A program made the translations under genes and the position numbers. A stretch of 64,000 bases of DNA from Lathyrus oleraceus (Eukaryota > Streptophyta > Magnoliopsida > Fabales > Fabaceae). This document shows positions 1 to 11,379 of this stretch, piece after piece. Position 1 is the first letter of the stretch; each line of letters opens with the position of its first letter. The notes under the pieces were generated by a model. It worked only from the letters and a program-made list of their open reading frames with translations, had not been told where the DNA came from and made no database searches. Location: assembly GCF_024323335.1 (NCBI RefSeq), contig NC_066580.1:143768188-143832187 (forward strand). The letters run 5' to 3'.

Positions 1-1789
1 TGCCATGGATGTAAACGTCGCCTCCATAGTTCCACGGAATAGCTTTGCTGGAGGAATATGGCACGGGGCCAGGTGCGGTAATAATCAGGGGAGCCACTTT
101 GGGCTCAGCGGTAATCTTCACAGGCACTCTAGTAGCGGTAATCTTCACTGGAGCTTTGGACCTAGCAATCACAGATACCTCTTCAATAGAGTTGTCCACC
201 TTAGGAACCCTTTCAAATAGAATTGTACGATCATCCATCAGCCGTTGAATGCCGTTCTTCAACTTCAAACAATCATTGGGTCGGAGTACACAGAGATCGC
301 AATCTTCAGCACAACCTGGAAATAAACCAGCTTGCAATAAATTCTTCTTAACGATCAGGAGAGGAGATGCTAAATCAGCAACGTCAGTAACATGAGAATT
401 GTCGTCCACAACATTAACATTCTGGTCATGATTAGGCATAGGTGCTGTGATGACATTGGGGGTCGCCGGAGGATCAAATTCAATTTCTCCAGCGTCGATC
501 ATATCCTGAATCTTGTTCTTCAACAACCAGCAATCATTCGTATCATGCCCGGGGCTATCGGAGTGATAGGCACACCTGGCGTTGGGATTATAACGAGGAG
601 AAGTAGTGTTGGGATTTGCAGGAGGGCCTCTGAGGGTAATCAAATTGGCCTTTAACATACTCTGCAGTGCTTGGGTTAAAGTCATATTGATCTTGGTAAA
701 CTGTCTTCTCGACCTGTCTTGTCTGTGTTGGAAGTTCTGAGATGGCGGTGCGGCAATTGTAACTGCCCCAACAGTATGGTCACGATTCTTCTTGTTATGC
801 TTCCTCTCACTGTACACAGCATTTGATTCATTCTTTCCCTGATAGGACTTTTTGGTGCTTGCAGAAGTAGCTGCCTGTATCTTTCCACTTCGAATGCCGC
901 TTTCAACCCGTTCACCTGTCAAGATAAGTTCAGTGAAACCTGACGAGGAACTTCCCAGTAGATGGATGTAGAATGGGCCAGTCAGTGTACCCATGAACAT
1001 GTCCACTAACTCTCGATCAGTCATAGGGGGTTTGACTCTGCCAGCCAAATCTCTCCACTTTTGAGCATATTCTTTGAAACTTTCTTTAGAGCCCATAGTC
1101 ATATTTTGTAGCTGTAGCCGAGTAGGCACTAACTCAGAATTATACTGGTAGTGCTTGTAGAAAGCTGTTGCTAAATCAGTTCATGTGCGGATGTTAGAGC
1201 TCTCAAGCTGATAATACCACTCTAACTGTGTGCCAGACAGACTCTCTTGGAAGAAATGGATCCACAGTTTCTTATCAGTAGTGTGCGGCTGAATCTTTCT
1301 CACATAAGCCCTTAGATGCATCTGAGGACAAGAGGCACCATCATACTTAGTGAAAATGGGAACCTTGAATTTGCGGGGAATGACCACATCAGAGACCAAA
1401 CCCAAGTTTTCGAAATCCATACCGGGCACTTTCTGCCCCTCCATAGCTAGCATACGTTCTTCCAGCAACTTGTACTTATCATCCTTCGGAGAGTACTGTT
1501 CATGTTCATAATCTTCATCGTCGTCCTCAGAATTGACGAGATTAGGATTCTCATCTTCCGAATCATTCTCGGTCTCTTCTTCTGAATCCTTCGGAATTCT
1601 AATCTTGACTCCTGTAACCTGTCCCTTAAGCCTTCTCCCCGGGTTGATGTAACCCACAGGTTTCTGGTCCTTCTTCTTCTCCATCAAAAGAGCTTTCAGT
1701 TCTTCCTGCCCCTTAGATAAGCTCAGCATCATTTCCTGGAATTGAGCATTCTGGGCCTGGAGATCTTTGACAGTTTGTTCGAGAGCCAT
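1..1789 (-). pseudogene. gag: Retrotransposon gag, interrupted by one in-frame stop
   Basis: Gag forms the capsid-like particle of the retrotransposon. The frame opens with Met-Ala-Leu-Glu at 1789, has a coiled-coil-like, Gln/Glu-rich start and an acidic stretch, then a gag core containing a WIHFFQESL-like segment around 1235-1260. It stops at a TGA (minus strand of 1181-1183). The same frame then stays open to position 1 and carries further gag-like sequence, including a Cys/His segment near 510-560. A single C-to-T change at a CGA codon would explain the stop. The gene is otherwise well preserved and is cut by the window edge. The stop could be a real inactivating mutation or a sequencing error. 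Confidence 0.75.
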
Positions 1790-2694
1790 TGTTCAATCTG
1801 TTTGAATCTTGCTGGAATCTGTTGGAATCTGTTGGAATCTGTTTGCTAGGAAAATCGTGAGAACACTGATCCTTTAGAATACCTGTTATGCGATGCAATG
1901 CAATGTATGAAATGTTTTCAAGGACTTTCGGGATTTAACTTTGCATAAACTACCAAAAAGAGCTTTTTTTTTCTTTTCTCTTTTGTTTTTGCTTTTGTTT
2001 TTGTTTTTTTTTAGCAGAGTTAAATCCCTAAATCCTTGAAATGGTTAGTACAATGCCATGATGTTATGATGTTATGATGTTATGTTGTTAGATAAATAAC
2101 AAGCACAAGCAAGTCACACAACAATCATTCCTAGGTTTTAAGGCTTGCGTGAGTTCCATAGGTAAATACCCTCCCCACTGAAGTTTGGTTGGTTCAACCT
2201 GTCTTAGAATAGTAACCGGGTTCTAGAAGGATCTCAAATCATTGACCTTTCCTTAAGTCCACTTCAGTGCAACACCAAGTGGTTGACCGAAGCTTCCCTA
2301 AAGTCCAATCTCAAAGAGTGTAGTATCGAGTCTCAACCAACTCCAGTCGGAACCGAAGCCAGTTATCTCACTACTTTCTAATAGCCAGGATGAGTCAATT
2401 AGGGTTCTAAAGGTCTGGTTAATGCTTTTATGACACCACGCGAATGCCAAATATTTCCTCAACTAACATGAGGAACATCAGGACATCCAAAGTGCCACAT
2501 TAACCGTAGCCATCATTTTGACCATTCCAGTATACGCCGGACAGTCGCGATGATCTCTTGCTACTTACCTAAGGTACACTAGATCCGGGTGTAGGATCTT
2601 TCACTCAAGCATAACATACCCAAGCAATCCCTTAAAAATAAATCAGACAAATTGAATAAGTGATCTTGTTTTTAAGGTAACCTCTCTTTTCTCT
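1790..2694 (-). other. Retrotransposon leader between PBS and gag
   Basis: This non-coding leader of the minus-strand Ogre-like element has no convincing ORF. It contains short simple repeats: a roughly 10-11 bp unit (tggaatctgt-like) repeated about four times near 1803-1845, a pyrimidine-rich run at 1964-2011, and 9-bp atgttatg-type repeats near 2058-2090. Long leaders with simple repeats are usual in this element group. Confidence 0.55.
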
Positions 2695-2712
2695 TCCCCA
2701 GCAGAGTCGCCA
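2695..2712 (-). other. Primer-binding site of the minus-strand Ogre-like element
   Basis: On the minus strand this reads TGGCGACTCTGCTGGGGA, starting four bases after the LTR end. It has the TGG start expected of a sequence complementary to a tRNA 3' end. A PBS of this type (I recall tRNA-Arg) is typical of Ogre elements. It fixes the element's orientation and shows that the LTR at 2717-4672 is the 5' LTR. Confidence 0.8.
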
Positions 2713-2716
2713 GTTC

Positions 2717-4672
2717 TGTCATACGGTGAACTGGACTTTTTTGTGGTTTTAATCGCAATGTCGCGGTTAGCAAGAGTCGCCACCGACTTTTCTTTTATCC
2801 AATAAGGAAAGGTGGAAAAGAACAGGAAAGACCTTAATTTAGATTTTGGGTTCGGGAGGTACATTATACAAAGGGAAGGTGTTAGCACCCTTTGTATCCA
2901 TGGTTATCCATGGGCTCTTAATTGCTCGATCACTTATATTATTTTTAAAAAAAAAGTGTTTGTGAATTGTTTAGAAAAATTGTTTTGAAAAGAGAATTTA
3001 ACTTTGTAATGATTCTTGTATGAATGTATACAAAGTGGTTATCCCGTTTTAGTTTTGAAAATTGTTTAGAAAAATATAACTCGGTAATGATTCTAGTATG
3101 AATGTATACCAAGTGGTGATTTTCTAAAGGCATTTTGAAAGGTGTGAGGTGCAAAAAAAATGTTTTAAGTTGTGAGCCAGCAATTAAGAGTTATACCGAC
3201 CCAAGGTCTTTACGGGCATTTCCTATCCTTATGAGGGTAAAACTGTCCTTATTATTGAGAAATAAGTAGTTTTATCCTTTGGATGTAAAAGGGTCATCGT
3301 AGGGTCATCGATTGGTCATTGAAGGCAACAGTTATGAGGATACCTTAGCATTCGAAGGGACTATCATCATTTAACCGTAGGCAACATCGGAGGGTCATCG
3401 AGGGACAAAGTTGTATATTCGAAGGCAACATCCGAGGGACTATAATTTATTTTATGATGATTTAACCGAAGGGTCTTTGCTAAGGGTATCCCCAAGTTCG
3501 CGGGACATGACCGTAATATCGTAATCGTAAGGCAACAAAGAGAGGTCCAAGATCACTTATTCAAAGGCAAAGTTTTACAATTAATTATATAATTAGGATG
3601 AAACTCCACATTAAAATTATTAATCCACATTAAAATTTTAAAAATAATATATTAAAAAATTAATACATTAGAAATTAATACATTAAAAAATTAATTTAGG
3701 GTGAAACTCCACAAGGGTATCCCACAAATAAAGTGGAATACCTAGCCAATAACCTTTTCCTGGGATATGTGAACCTTTACGAAACTCAAAAAAAAGAAAC
3801 ATGTCAGAACACCAAATCAGGGTGCAATCGAAGATTACACCGGAGAAATATCACAATAATAAATAGGATAGGATAAATAATGCATGGCTATGATAAAAAC
3901 ATAAAAAAAATAGACTAGAAGAATCAGGTACTGTCTCGTTCGCCTCTGCCTCGCCTAGCGAAGGCCACGGATTTTGAATTTGAAAACAGCCCCATGTTAG
4001 GAACTTTGAATTTTATGGCATTTTATCACAGGAATAACATGGTCAAACATTCAGGGTATTCAGGCATATTTAAATTCCCATACGAAAGCAAATTATATAT
4101 CAACATTTAATCATGATGCATTATATATGTAGATATGGCCAATTGAAAGTATAAACAATAGAGATACGCAAACCTGTTTGCCAATTCAAGGTTGAAGGGA
4201 TTGACCACTTGTAGTATCGGAATAAGTTAGGCAGCGGGAATTGGACGGCGATGGCTTCGGTGCAGATGGGCTGCCTTCAGGGTTTCTTTACTCTGACTTC
4301 TCCGGGTAGGCAGGGTTCCTATGCCAAAGTTTCTATCCGTCCTTCTCTGTTCTCTCTCTTTCTTTTTCCTCAAGGTTTTGTTCCAAGGAAACCTCAGAGT
4401 GTTTTGCTTCTCTTCCTTCTTTCTCCAGTAAATCTCCCAGTGTAAACTCCAAGTGTCTCTCCCCCTACTGAAACTTCAGTATTTATAGACTAATTTCGTG
4501 GGTAAATGGGCTTGGAATGAGGGAGACCCAAGTCCAAAATAATTTGTTATATTTTATTTATTTATTTATTTTAATTATTTAATTAATTAATTAATTAATT
4601 AATTAATTAATTAAATTTTTTTTTTTTTTTTTTTTTTTAGGAAAAATGATGGGTAATTTTTGGGGTATGACA
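2717..4672 (-). repeat. 5' LTR (1956 bp) of the minus-strand Ogre-like element
   Basis: The plus-strand copy begins TGTCATAC and ends GTATGACA, a perfect 8-bp terminal inverted repeat with TG...CA ends. A TATA-like motif, CTATAAATA on the minus strand, lies at 4480-4488. An AATT-type run followed by about 23 T's occupies 4575-4638, near the U3 end. Short ORFs inside (for example 4251-4445) have no family features and are taken as spurious. The five bases outside the LTR, aagtc at 4673-4677, would be one side of the target duplication; the other side is outside the window. Confidence 0.75.
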
Positions 4673-5329
4673 AAGTCTATTCTTACCCAATAATCGATAG
4701 TGAATTCACCTCCTGGCAACCCTTAGCAAGTCATCCTTGATATGTTTATCCTAACCGGTGACGGATATCCTCTCTGTCAAATTTTTATTATCTCCTTACC
4801 TAGTAATAGGTAGTGGATAATAGATTTCTGCTCCTCCTGTGTTGAAGTTTATTTCTTCCCTAGTTGATTTGAGTGTGTATTTCCTTAGTGAAATCGCTTT
4901 TCCTGCATGGTTCGAGTATTTCAGTTTTATTCTGATCTACAAGTTTCCCCTGCAGATGTTTCTTTTATTCCCCGACTGAGTCTTTCCATTGATTTATTTT
5001 CGTGGAATCCCTCGAGTCCCCCAACTGTTTTTAAGTCGTAGCCTGACCTACGTATAACCCTTTATCCCCCAGAGTCTCTGTCTCCCCAGTAAGTTTTCCT
5101 TACGAAATGCAATATGCTCCTGCGGACTTTCAGTCTCTCTGAATTCTTTTCCTTTGTGGCAATATTTCCCCACAGAGAGTTTATTTTACATTCATATTAT
5201 ATGCATCATGAGGTCTCTTAGGGAACAAAATTTGTTTATATATATTGTTGTTTAAGCCCATTCTACTGAGTCGATACGAAGATTTTAACCTTCTCCTCCT
5301 CAGTTAGAATGTCCTTAAATAGGGGCAGC
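4673..5329 (+). mobile_element. 3' internal fragment of a plus-strand Ogre-type element
   Basis: No coding potential is visible. The stretch ends in the purine-rich aataggggcagc just before an LTR that starts TGTAAGACCCC at 5330, which marks it as the polypurine-tract side of a plus-strand element. At its left end it is cut by the outer LTR boundary of the minus-strand element at 4672. The upstream remainder would lie to the left of the window. Confidence 0.6.
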
Positions 5330-8300
5330 TGTAAGACCCCAATTTTGACCCTAAGATCCCTCATGCTATCTCATCATATGCATTGGCATTGGGATCATAC
5401 CTTGGCATCCTCCTTACCCATCATTCATTGGGTTTGTATTGGGAGAGATCACCAAGCACCATGTAGTTGTATCATACTTTGTATTTTTTTATTTTACTAA
5501 CCAAAATACCAAAAATATTTCTTTGCATTTGTCTAACTCTTTTGTAGGTAGGGCACATGATCACCTTTGATCTATCAAGTTCACATCTAGGGTTTAAGAC
5601 CCTCATTGCTAAGAGCTAAACCAAGTAATGATCCAAAAAGGATCTAGGAATCATATATAAGTCCCCATGATCTTCACATGTTATTTTGATCAAGAATTCT
5701 TCAAGAGTTTGGAATTGGTTTGCCTTGGAAACCCTAGTTCATCTGGGTATCTTGTGTAACTTCTTCACCAAGCTTCTTCACCAATTGATCAAATATTTCA
5801 AGGGACACTTCAAATTTCATCATATTATGCATATATGATCTCCCATGAGTCCAAAAAGTCAAGATAATTGCAAGTTAGCGAGGTGGTTGATGGTGGTTGA
5901 CCAGAGGAATTCATTTGATCAAAACTGGGGTCCCCTAGACCATATCTCCTACAACATTTATCATATAAAAATTATTCCAAGAGAAAAGTTACTCTAAATG
6001 AAACTCAAAACAACTCTCATGTTGAGTTCTAGAGCTAGTTTTGCTTGGAAAGTTATTTTTTATGTTGAAAGATTATATGTCATTTTGTCTAAACCCTAAT
6101 TTGAAGGTCAACTTCCCAAAGCCATAACTTGCTCAATTTTTATGAGATGAAATATCTCCAAGTTGCACAATCAAATTCAAGGTGTCTAATTTAACTTTGA
6201 TGTTTGAATGAAGATCTAATTCAACTTTTATGAGCATGTGATATGAGGATACATTATAGGTCATTTTGGACCAATACCATTGAACAAGTGATTTTCCTCA
6301 ACTTCAAAAATGCATAACTCATTCATCTCGAATCCAAATGAGGTCAAATTTGTGACCATGTTTAATTTTTTTGAAATAGCTACAAATTTGTTGAAGACAC
6401 TTTTCTCATTTGAAGCTCACATAAAAAGTTAGTCAAGGTGGAATAATTAAATATATGGCTTGACACTTAGAAATTTTTTTGACATGTTGAAATTTCCAAA
6501 CTTCCACCTCAAAATTCATCATGATACAAGTTTCAAATGGAAACATGTTCAACATAAGAGTTGTTCCCCTTGATCTAACCTTTCCAAAGAGTCCGAATTC
6601 ATTCATTTTGGAGAAGGTTTGAGGGGTCTGCGCATGGTCTGAACATGGCTGCATCATTTGGCAAGGATCAATCTTCAAACAGCTACACACTTTTGCCTTG
6701 CACTCCAATTCACATTCAGACTCAATTTCATGTAATTGTGGACTTTGAGTAGCTTCATGGGCCTGTACACGCCCACGCAAGCACACATCATCCAATTGTC
6801 AAAATTGGAAACATTTTGAAAGGTGCAAATAACACTTACTTGAACTATAAATATGAGGCCCTTGCATCATATTTGAGGACTCTTACGCGCCAGATTTGCC
6901 TCCCACACTTGAAACCCTCACATTTTAAAGGAAAACCTGAGAACTTTTATTTGAAAATTGAGTTTGAATCTCACTGTTTGGAGATTCAAAAACTCTAGGA
7001 TCCAAAGCTTTGTACCAATCCTAAGCCACTTCTGCGAGCTTCCTAAGCAAGATCAAACACGAATTGAAGCAAGAAAGATCAAGTTCTGCACAACATTGAA
7101 GGTATTTTCCAGATTTTTTCTTCTCTTCGATTCTCTCTCAATTTTCATCAATTCTCTTGGATCTTTGGTTGTCTGAAGTCCTACCAATGTAGGCAAGAAG
7201 ATTGAGTTGCTTTAAGGTCAAATCGAAGCAACTCAGTTCATGTACCTCAAATTTCAACTCCATGTATCTCTCAATATACTTGGAGTTAGGTTGAATTGAG
7301 GTCAGATTCGTGATCAATGCAATTTTCTCTTTAAGATCATGTCCTTTTTCATTTTTGTGATGGTGATGATAGAACCAGTCTGGCGAAGGTTGCCTGAGAA
7401 GACGACCGGTGGTTTGTTCCGGCGGTGTGCTGGACAAGTTCTGAGCCACATGATCAAGCCTTTGCGTTTTAATCTTGAGTGTTCCTTTTGATTACCAACT
7501 ATATGACGCGCTGACTCGTGTGCTTGGTGGAACGCGCGTTTTAGACCACTTGATCTGCCATCTCAATTAATGAGGGAGATCAAGTGGTCCACATTTTTTC
7601 TGATTAATTGATTTTCATTTTATTTGTTTTATTTTCATTAATTTATATTAAATTTAATATTGATCCAAAAAATATGAGAGTTTCACCAATTTTTTTAAAT
7701 AAAATCATCTTTCATTTTCTGAATTAAAATTATTTTTTGGATCATTATTAATATTTTTCATGATTTAATTGATTTTGTGAATATTTTTAATTGTTTAAAA
7801 ATACTTTTAAGTTTCCAAAAATTCTGAATTTTTTTCTCCAAGGTCCTTTGACCTTGTTTAACCTATGATAAATATCATGACCATTTATTTGGTGTTTTGA
7901 TGAAGTTTAAGGAAATTGACCAACCATAATTTAATTTAATGCATATTTTATTATTTTTAATTGATTAAATGTCAAATAAATTGTGTAGAGCCATTTTAAT
8001 TGACTTTGTGAGTTTGACTTGTGTTGTTGGGCCTTGGTCAAGGTTGATTTAACTTTGCTAGGTTAAGATCATTGAATTTAGGGGATTGATGGAATGTACA
8101 TTCCATCTCCCAAAATGAATGAATGATCTTAATTTGGTAAAAGTCCTCCTTTGACTAATTTGTGTTGAATCGATTCCCTCTCCCTCTTAATCTCATTCCC
8201 CTTATTTATGCATTCATGTCATTGGACCTATGATATCTCTATATCCTAAGACTAGTTGATTGCAAAATCAACATAAGTATGGATGAGATTAGGTCCCCCC

Positions 8301-9998
8301 ACTTTGTATATTCTTTTTGTGTGTGGTATGTTTCATGAGCATATGTCATTATACTATGTCTCTAACATTCATTAACACCAAAATTCTATTGCCTGGCCTC
8401 AAATAGTTGTGACTTCTACATAAGTTCAATAATGATTGCTTAACATAGCACTAAATTTTGACACAAAAGGCATAGCATTCTAGTTAGTGAGATTGTAAGT
8501 CTCCCCTCTTTCATGGTACTGTGTGGAAACTTGACCTTTTTTTCTTCCTTTGGAAGATGTCTTGGTTCAAGGATCCATGCTTGTGATAAGTGGGTTGAGT
8601 GTTCTCCAAAGAATGACTTAAATAAAAGCAAAGCAAAAGCAATACTAACTACTAATCCACTAACAACTAACCTTTAATTTTAAGTCATTTACTTTTAATG
8701 CACTTTAATTTTTAAGTCTTATTCATTTGCTATCATTTTCACTTTGTCCACTTGGACCATATTTTGTGATATCTTGTATTTGTATATACTTGTTTGTTTG
8801 TGTGGTCTTTTGACCTTAATGTACATAATAAGAACAAAAACCCTAAAAAAACATCTTGTGTGGAGTGTTGGTTTGATTTAAGACTATTGACTTAGAATTT
8901 AGGCAACACTCCCTATGCAAAGGACTTGGCCAATGCCAACTTTCATGAAACCAAATGCTTGTGAAGTGAACATTCATCTAATATAACTTTGAAGATCCAT
9001 TTGAGTTCATCTGCAACATGATCATTGTGGAGCTGTTATTTTGAACATGTGACTTATGCCATCTTTGAAGTCATCTGATACATGGACAAATTTTGAAGAA
9101 GATAATGGAGTTGCTAAGCTTGGATGTGGCTATCTTTATTTTATGCCTTGCTCTTCAACTTGCTATTTGTATATTGATTGTTGCTTGATTCTAAAGTCCA
9201 AGGGAAATTTGGGTTTCTATATGACATTCTTATTTATTGGATTGCAGTCCATTGGTCAGATCTTTTCAACTCTCAACTTTTAAATTTGTGCTTAGGATTA
9301 GTCTCTTCATATCCTCCCCATTTCTTTAATTTAAAAATCTCTCCCTCCTTTTAAAAATCTTCTTTGATTGTGTTTGTTTTCTAAACTTTGATCATATTGC
9401 AAATTAGAAACTTTGGCCTTATGCCATTGCATTTTCAAACTTTTTCTTAATCAAACTTGTAAATAAACTTAACTATACTTGACTTAAAATTTCAAAAACC
9501 AAAAAGAACCAACACTCATTCAAACCATTTTTAGGCCCTTGTGCCTTTGTAAAAAACTTAAATTTTTATTAAAAGCAATGTACTCACTTTAAAATTGATA
9601 CCACGAACTACGAGGTTTTGATCCCTCATTTTTATGTTGGTACGTAGGCACAAGTCCGAAGGTCTTGTCAAACACAAACATAATTAATGAATTCTTCTCT
9701 CATCCCCACATTCTATTTGTTGCAAACATCATTTGTACAAAAACACATATATACACAAGAAAGGGCTCCCTAGGAGTACCTAGGATACTTTGGGTGCTAA
9801 CACCTTCCCTCTGTGTAACCAATCCCCTTACCTGTAATCTCTGGCATTTTATTAGTTTTGATTTGAAAACTTCTTATCTTTTACGTTTTGTTCGTACTTT
9901 TCCCTTTTTCCTTGGAAACAATAAAAGCGCGGTGACGACTCTGGTTTTATTGATGTCTAGCTTATCCATAGCTTGATGGTCATGAGTTTACCGCTACA
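5330..9998 (+). repeat. 3' (or solo) LTR of an Ogre-type element, about 4.67 kb
   Basis: It starts TGTAAGACCCC and ends ccgctaca. Near the end lies an R/U5-like block (the ctaacaccttccct region at 9798-9812 and gcggtgacgactctgg around 9929-9944). What follows 9998 is not a tRNA-complementary PBS, so this is a 3' or solo LTR. LTRs of 4-5 kb are characteristic of Ogre in Fabeae. A diverged internal copy of about 2.9 kb of it occurs at 57281-60177. All ORFs inside are short and lack known domains; I treat them as non-coding. Confidence 0.75.
6845..6853 (+). promoter_or_regulatory. TATA box of the Ogre-type LTR
   Basis: CTATAAATA lies about 1.5 kb into the LTR. The same motif is kept at 57825-57833 in the diverged LTR fragment, in the same local context, which supports it as the U3 core promoter. 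Confidence 0.5.
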
Positions 9999-11379
9999 AT
10001 ATGGATGAACACTTTCAGAGTTGTTGACTTGATATAAACAATATTTCTTTGAAGCAGAATCTTCAGAACTACTGATGAAGCTTGTTCAGAAGTTGCAGAG
10101 TCATTCCTTATGACAGAGTCTTCTTGCTTCAAATGACTCCAGTCTTCAGAACCTTGCTGATATTTGAATTTCAAGTAAGGTTAAGTTGATTATCTGAAAG
10201 ACTTGAGTTGATTCTTCAGAGTCTGAGGACTTGGTTCTGATCCTTCAAATTTATAACAATTTTACTTCGTTTTAATGATTCTTCTAAGTGATTAACATGA
10301 TTTATATCAAGTTTAATGTATTTTGATCCTTCACACTTGAACAACCAATTAATAAACTCTATTTTTCTTTAAATACTTTGTTATCATCAAAAACTTTTAA
10401 AGATATGAACAAATCTTGTTCCAACTGTCTCGTCCATACACCCCATGAAAATCTTGGTGAATTATAATGCCTTTCACTCATTTTGGGCCTTAATGACCGT
10501 GTCCAATAGTTAACTTTCGTACTATGGTAAAACACCAGAAAACGCATAACGAGAACAGACAAATCCCCTACGCTTTAAACTTGGAAAAAAATCTCAATGC
10601 ATGCATCAAAATCAGCCCATTATATGCTTGTATCTACAGCCTAGTGAACCATAAACAATCTATTTAGCTAATACAATCATCACAAACAAAAAAAAGGAAG
10701 AACATGAAAAACTTACTAAATTGTGAGAAAATTTGAAAAATGAGAAACCTCGTTTGATTTGAGTGGAGTAGAGGTTGAATGATATCCTATGCTTGAATGC
10801 AATGCAGTAGAAGTAGCGGAAAAATTTAAAAAATAATTGAAATTAAATTTGCACACGAGCTCTGTTTTAAGTTCTGAATAAACTTCATGAAATTAATGAG
10901 AGACAATGTCTGACACGTTATATAAATTAAACATGTACGAAACTAAATCTCCTTAAAAAATACAGAGGTTAATCTTATGTTCTGGCCCGAGCCTAAGACG
11001 GCTTACTATGGTTATATTTTTGGTGCATCCAGAAATTAAATTCCAAATTTTAGAAACATTATTGATTTTTCCCTCCGTGAACACCACTAAAAATGCCTAT
11101 AATGCTCAATTACTAAGTACAAATATCAACCATCCCAAGTAATATAACATTTGCAAACAAATATTTTAGAGTACAATACATTTAAAGAAAGTTAGAGAGA
11201 AAGGACATGTTACCGGAAAAACTACACATTCTTGTACCACAGAACTTACAACACAAAGATCAGCACACCAAAAATGTGAGATTAATCAGCTGAAAACAAT
11301 GCTACCAACTACCATATGTTATATCTAAATGCTACATTTTACACGTAATTACAATCATACTACATAGTAAACCAAAAGT
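9999..11379. other. Intergenic, no gene recognised
   Basis: AT-rich DNA between the Ogre-type LTR and the SMXL-like gene. The first 250 bp contain repeated cttcagag/cttcagaac-type words, which suggest part of an old dispersed repeat that I cannot name. The part nearest 11380 should contain the 3' UTR of the SMXL-like gene. The small ORFs here show no family features. Confidence 0.4.

Larger units (their letters stand above)
1..4672 (-). mobile_element. Ogre/Tat-type Ty3-gypsy element, 5' part, runs off window start
   Basis: Read on the minus strand, the order is 5' LTR (4672-2717), primer-binding site (2712-2695), an untranslated leader of about 0.9 kb, and gag (from 1789 towards position 1). 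The rest of pol and the 3' LTR lie outside the window. The outer LTR end at 4672 directly abuts sequence that reads as the 3' internal part of another, opposite-strand element, so this copy appears nested. Assignment to the Tat/Ogre group rests on the long LTR, the PBS, the gag style and the nested legume context. Family name confidence is moderate; structure confidence is high. Confidence 0.8.

Noticed and set aside
5330..9998. Several ORFs of 60-120 residues inside the long LTR
   Set aside because: They are broken or absent in the second LTR copy and show no known domain; taken as chance ORFs.
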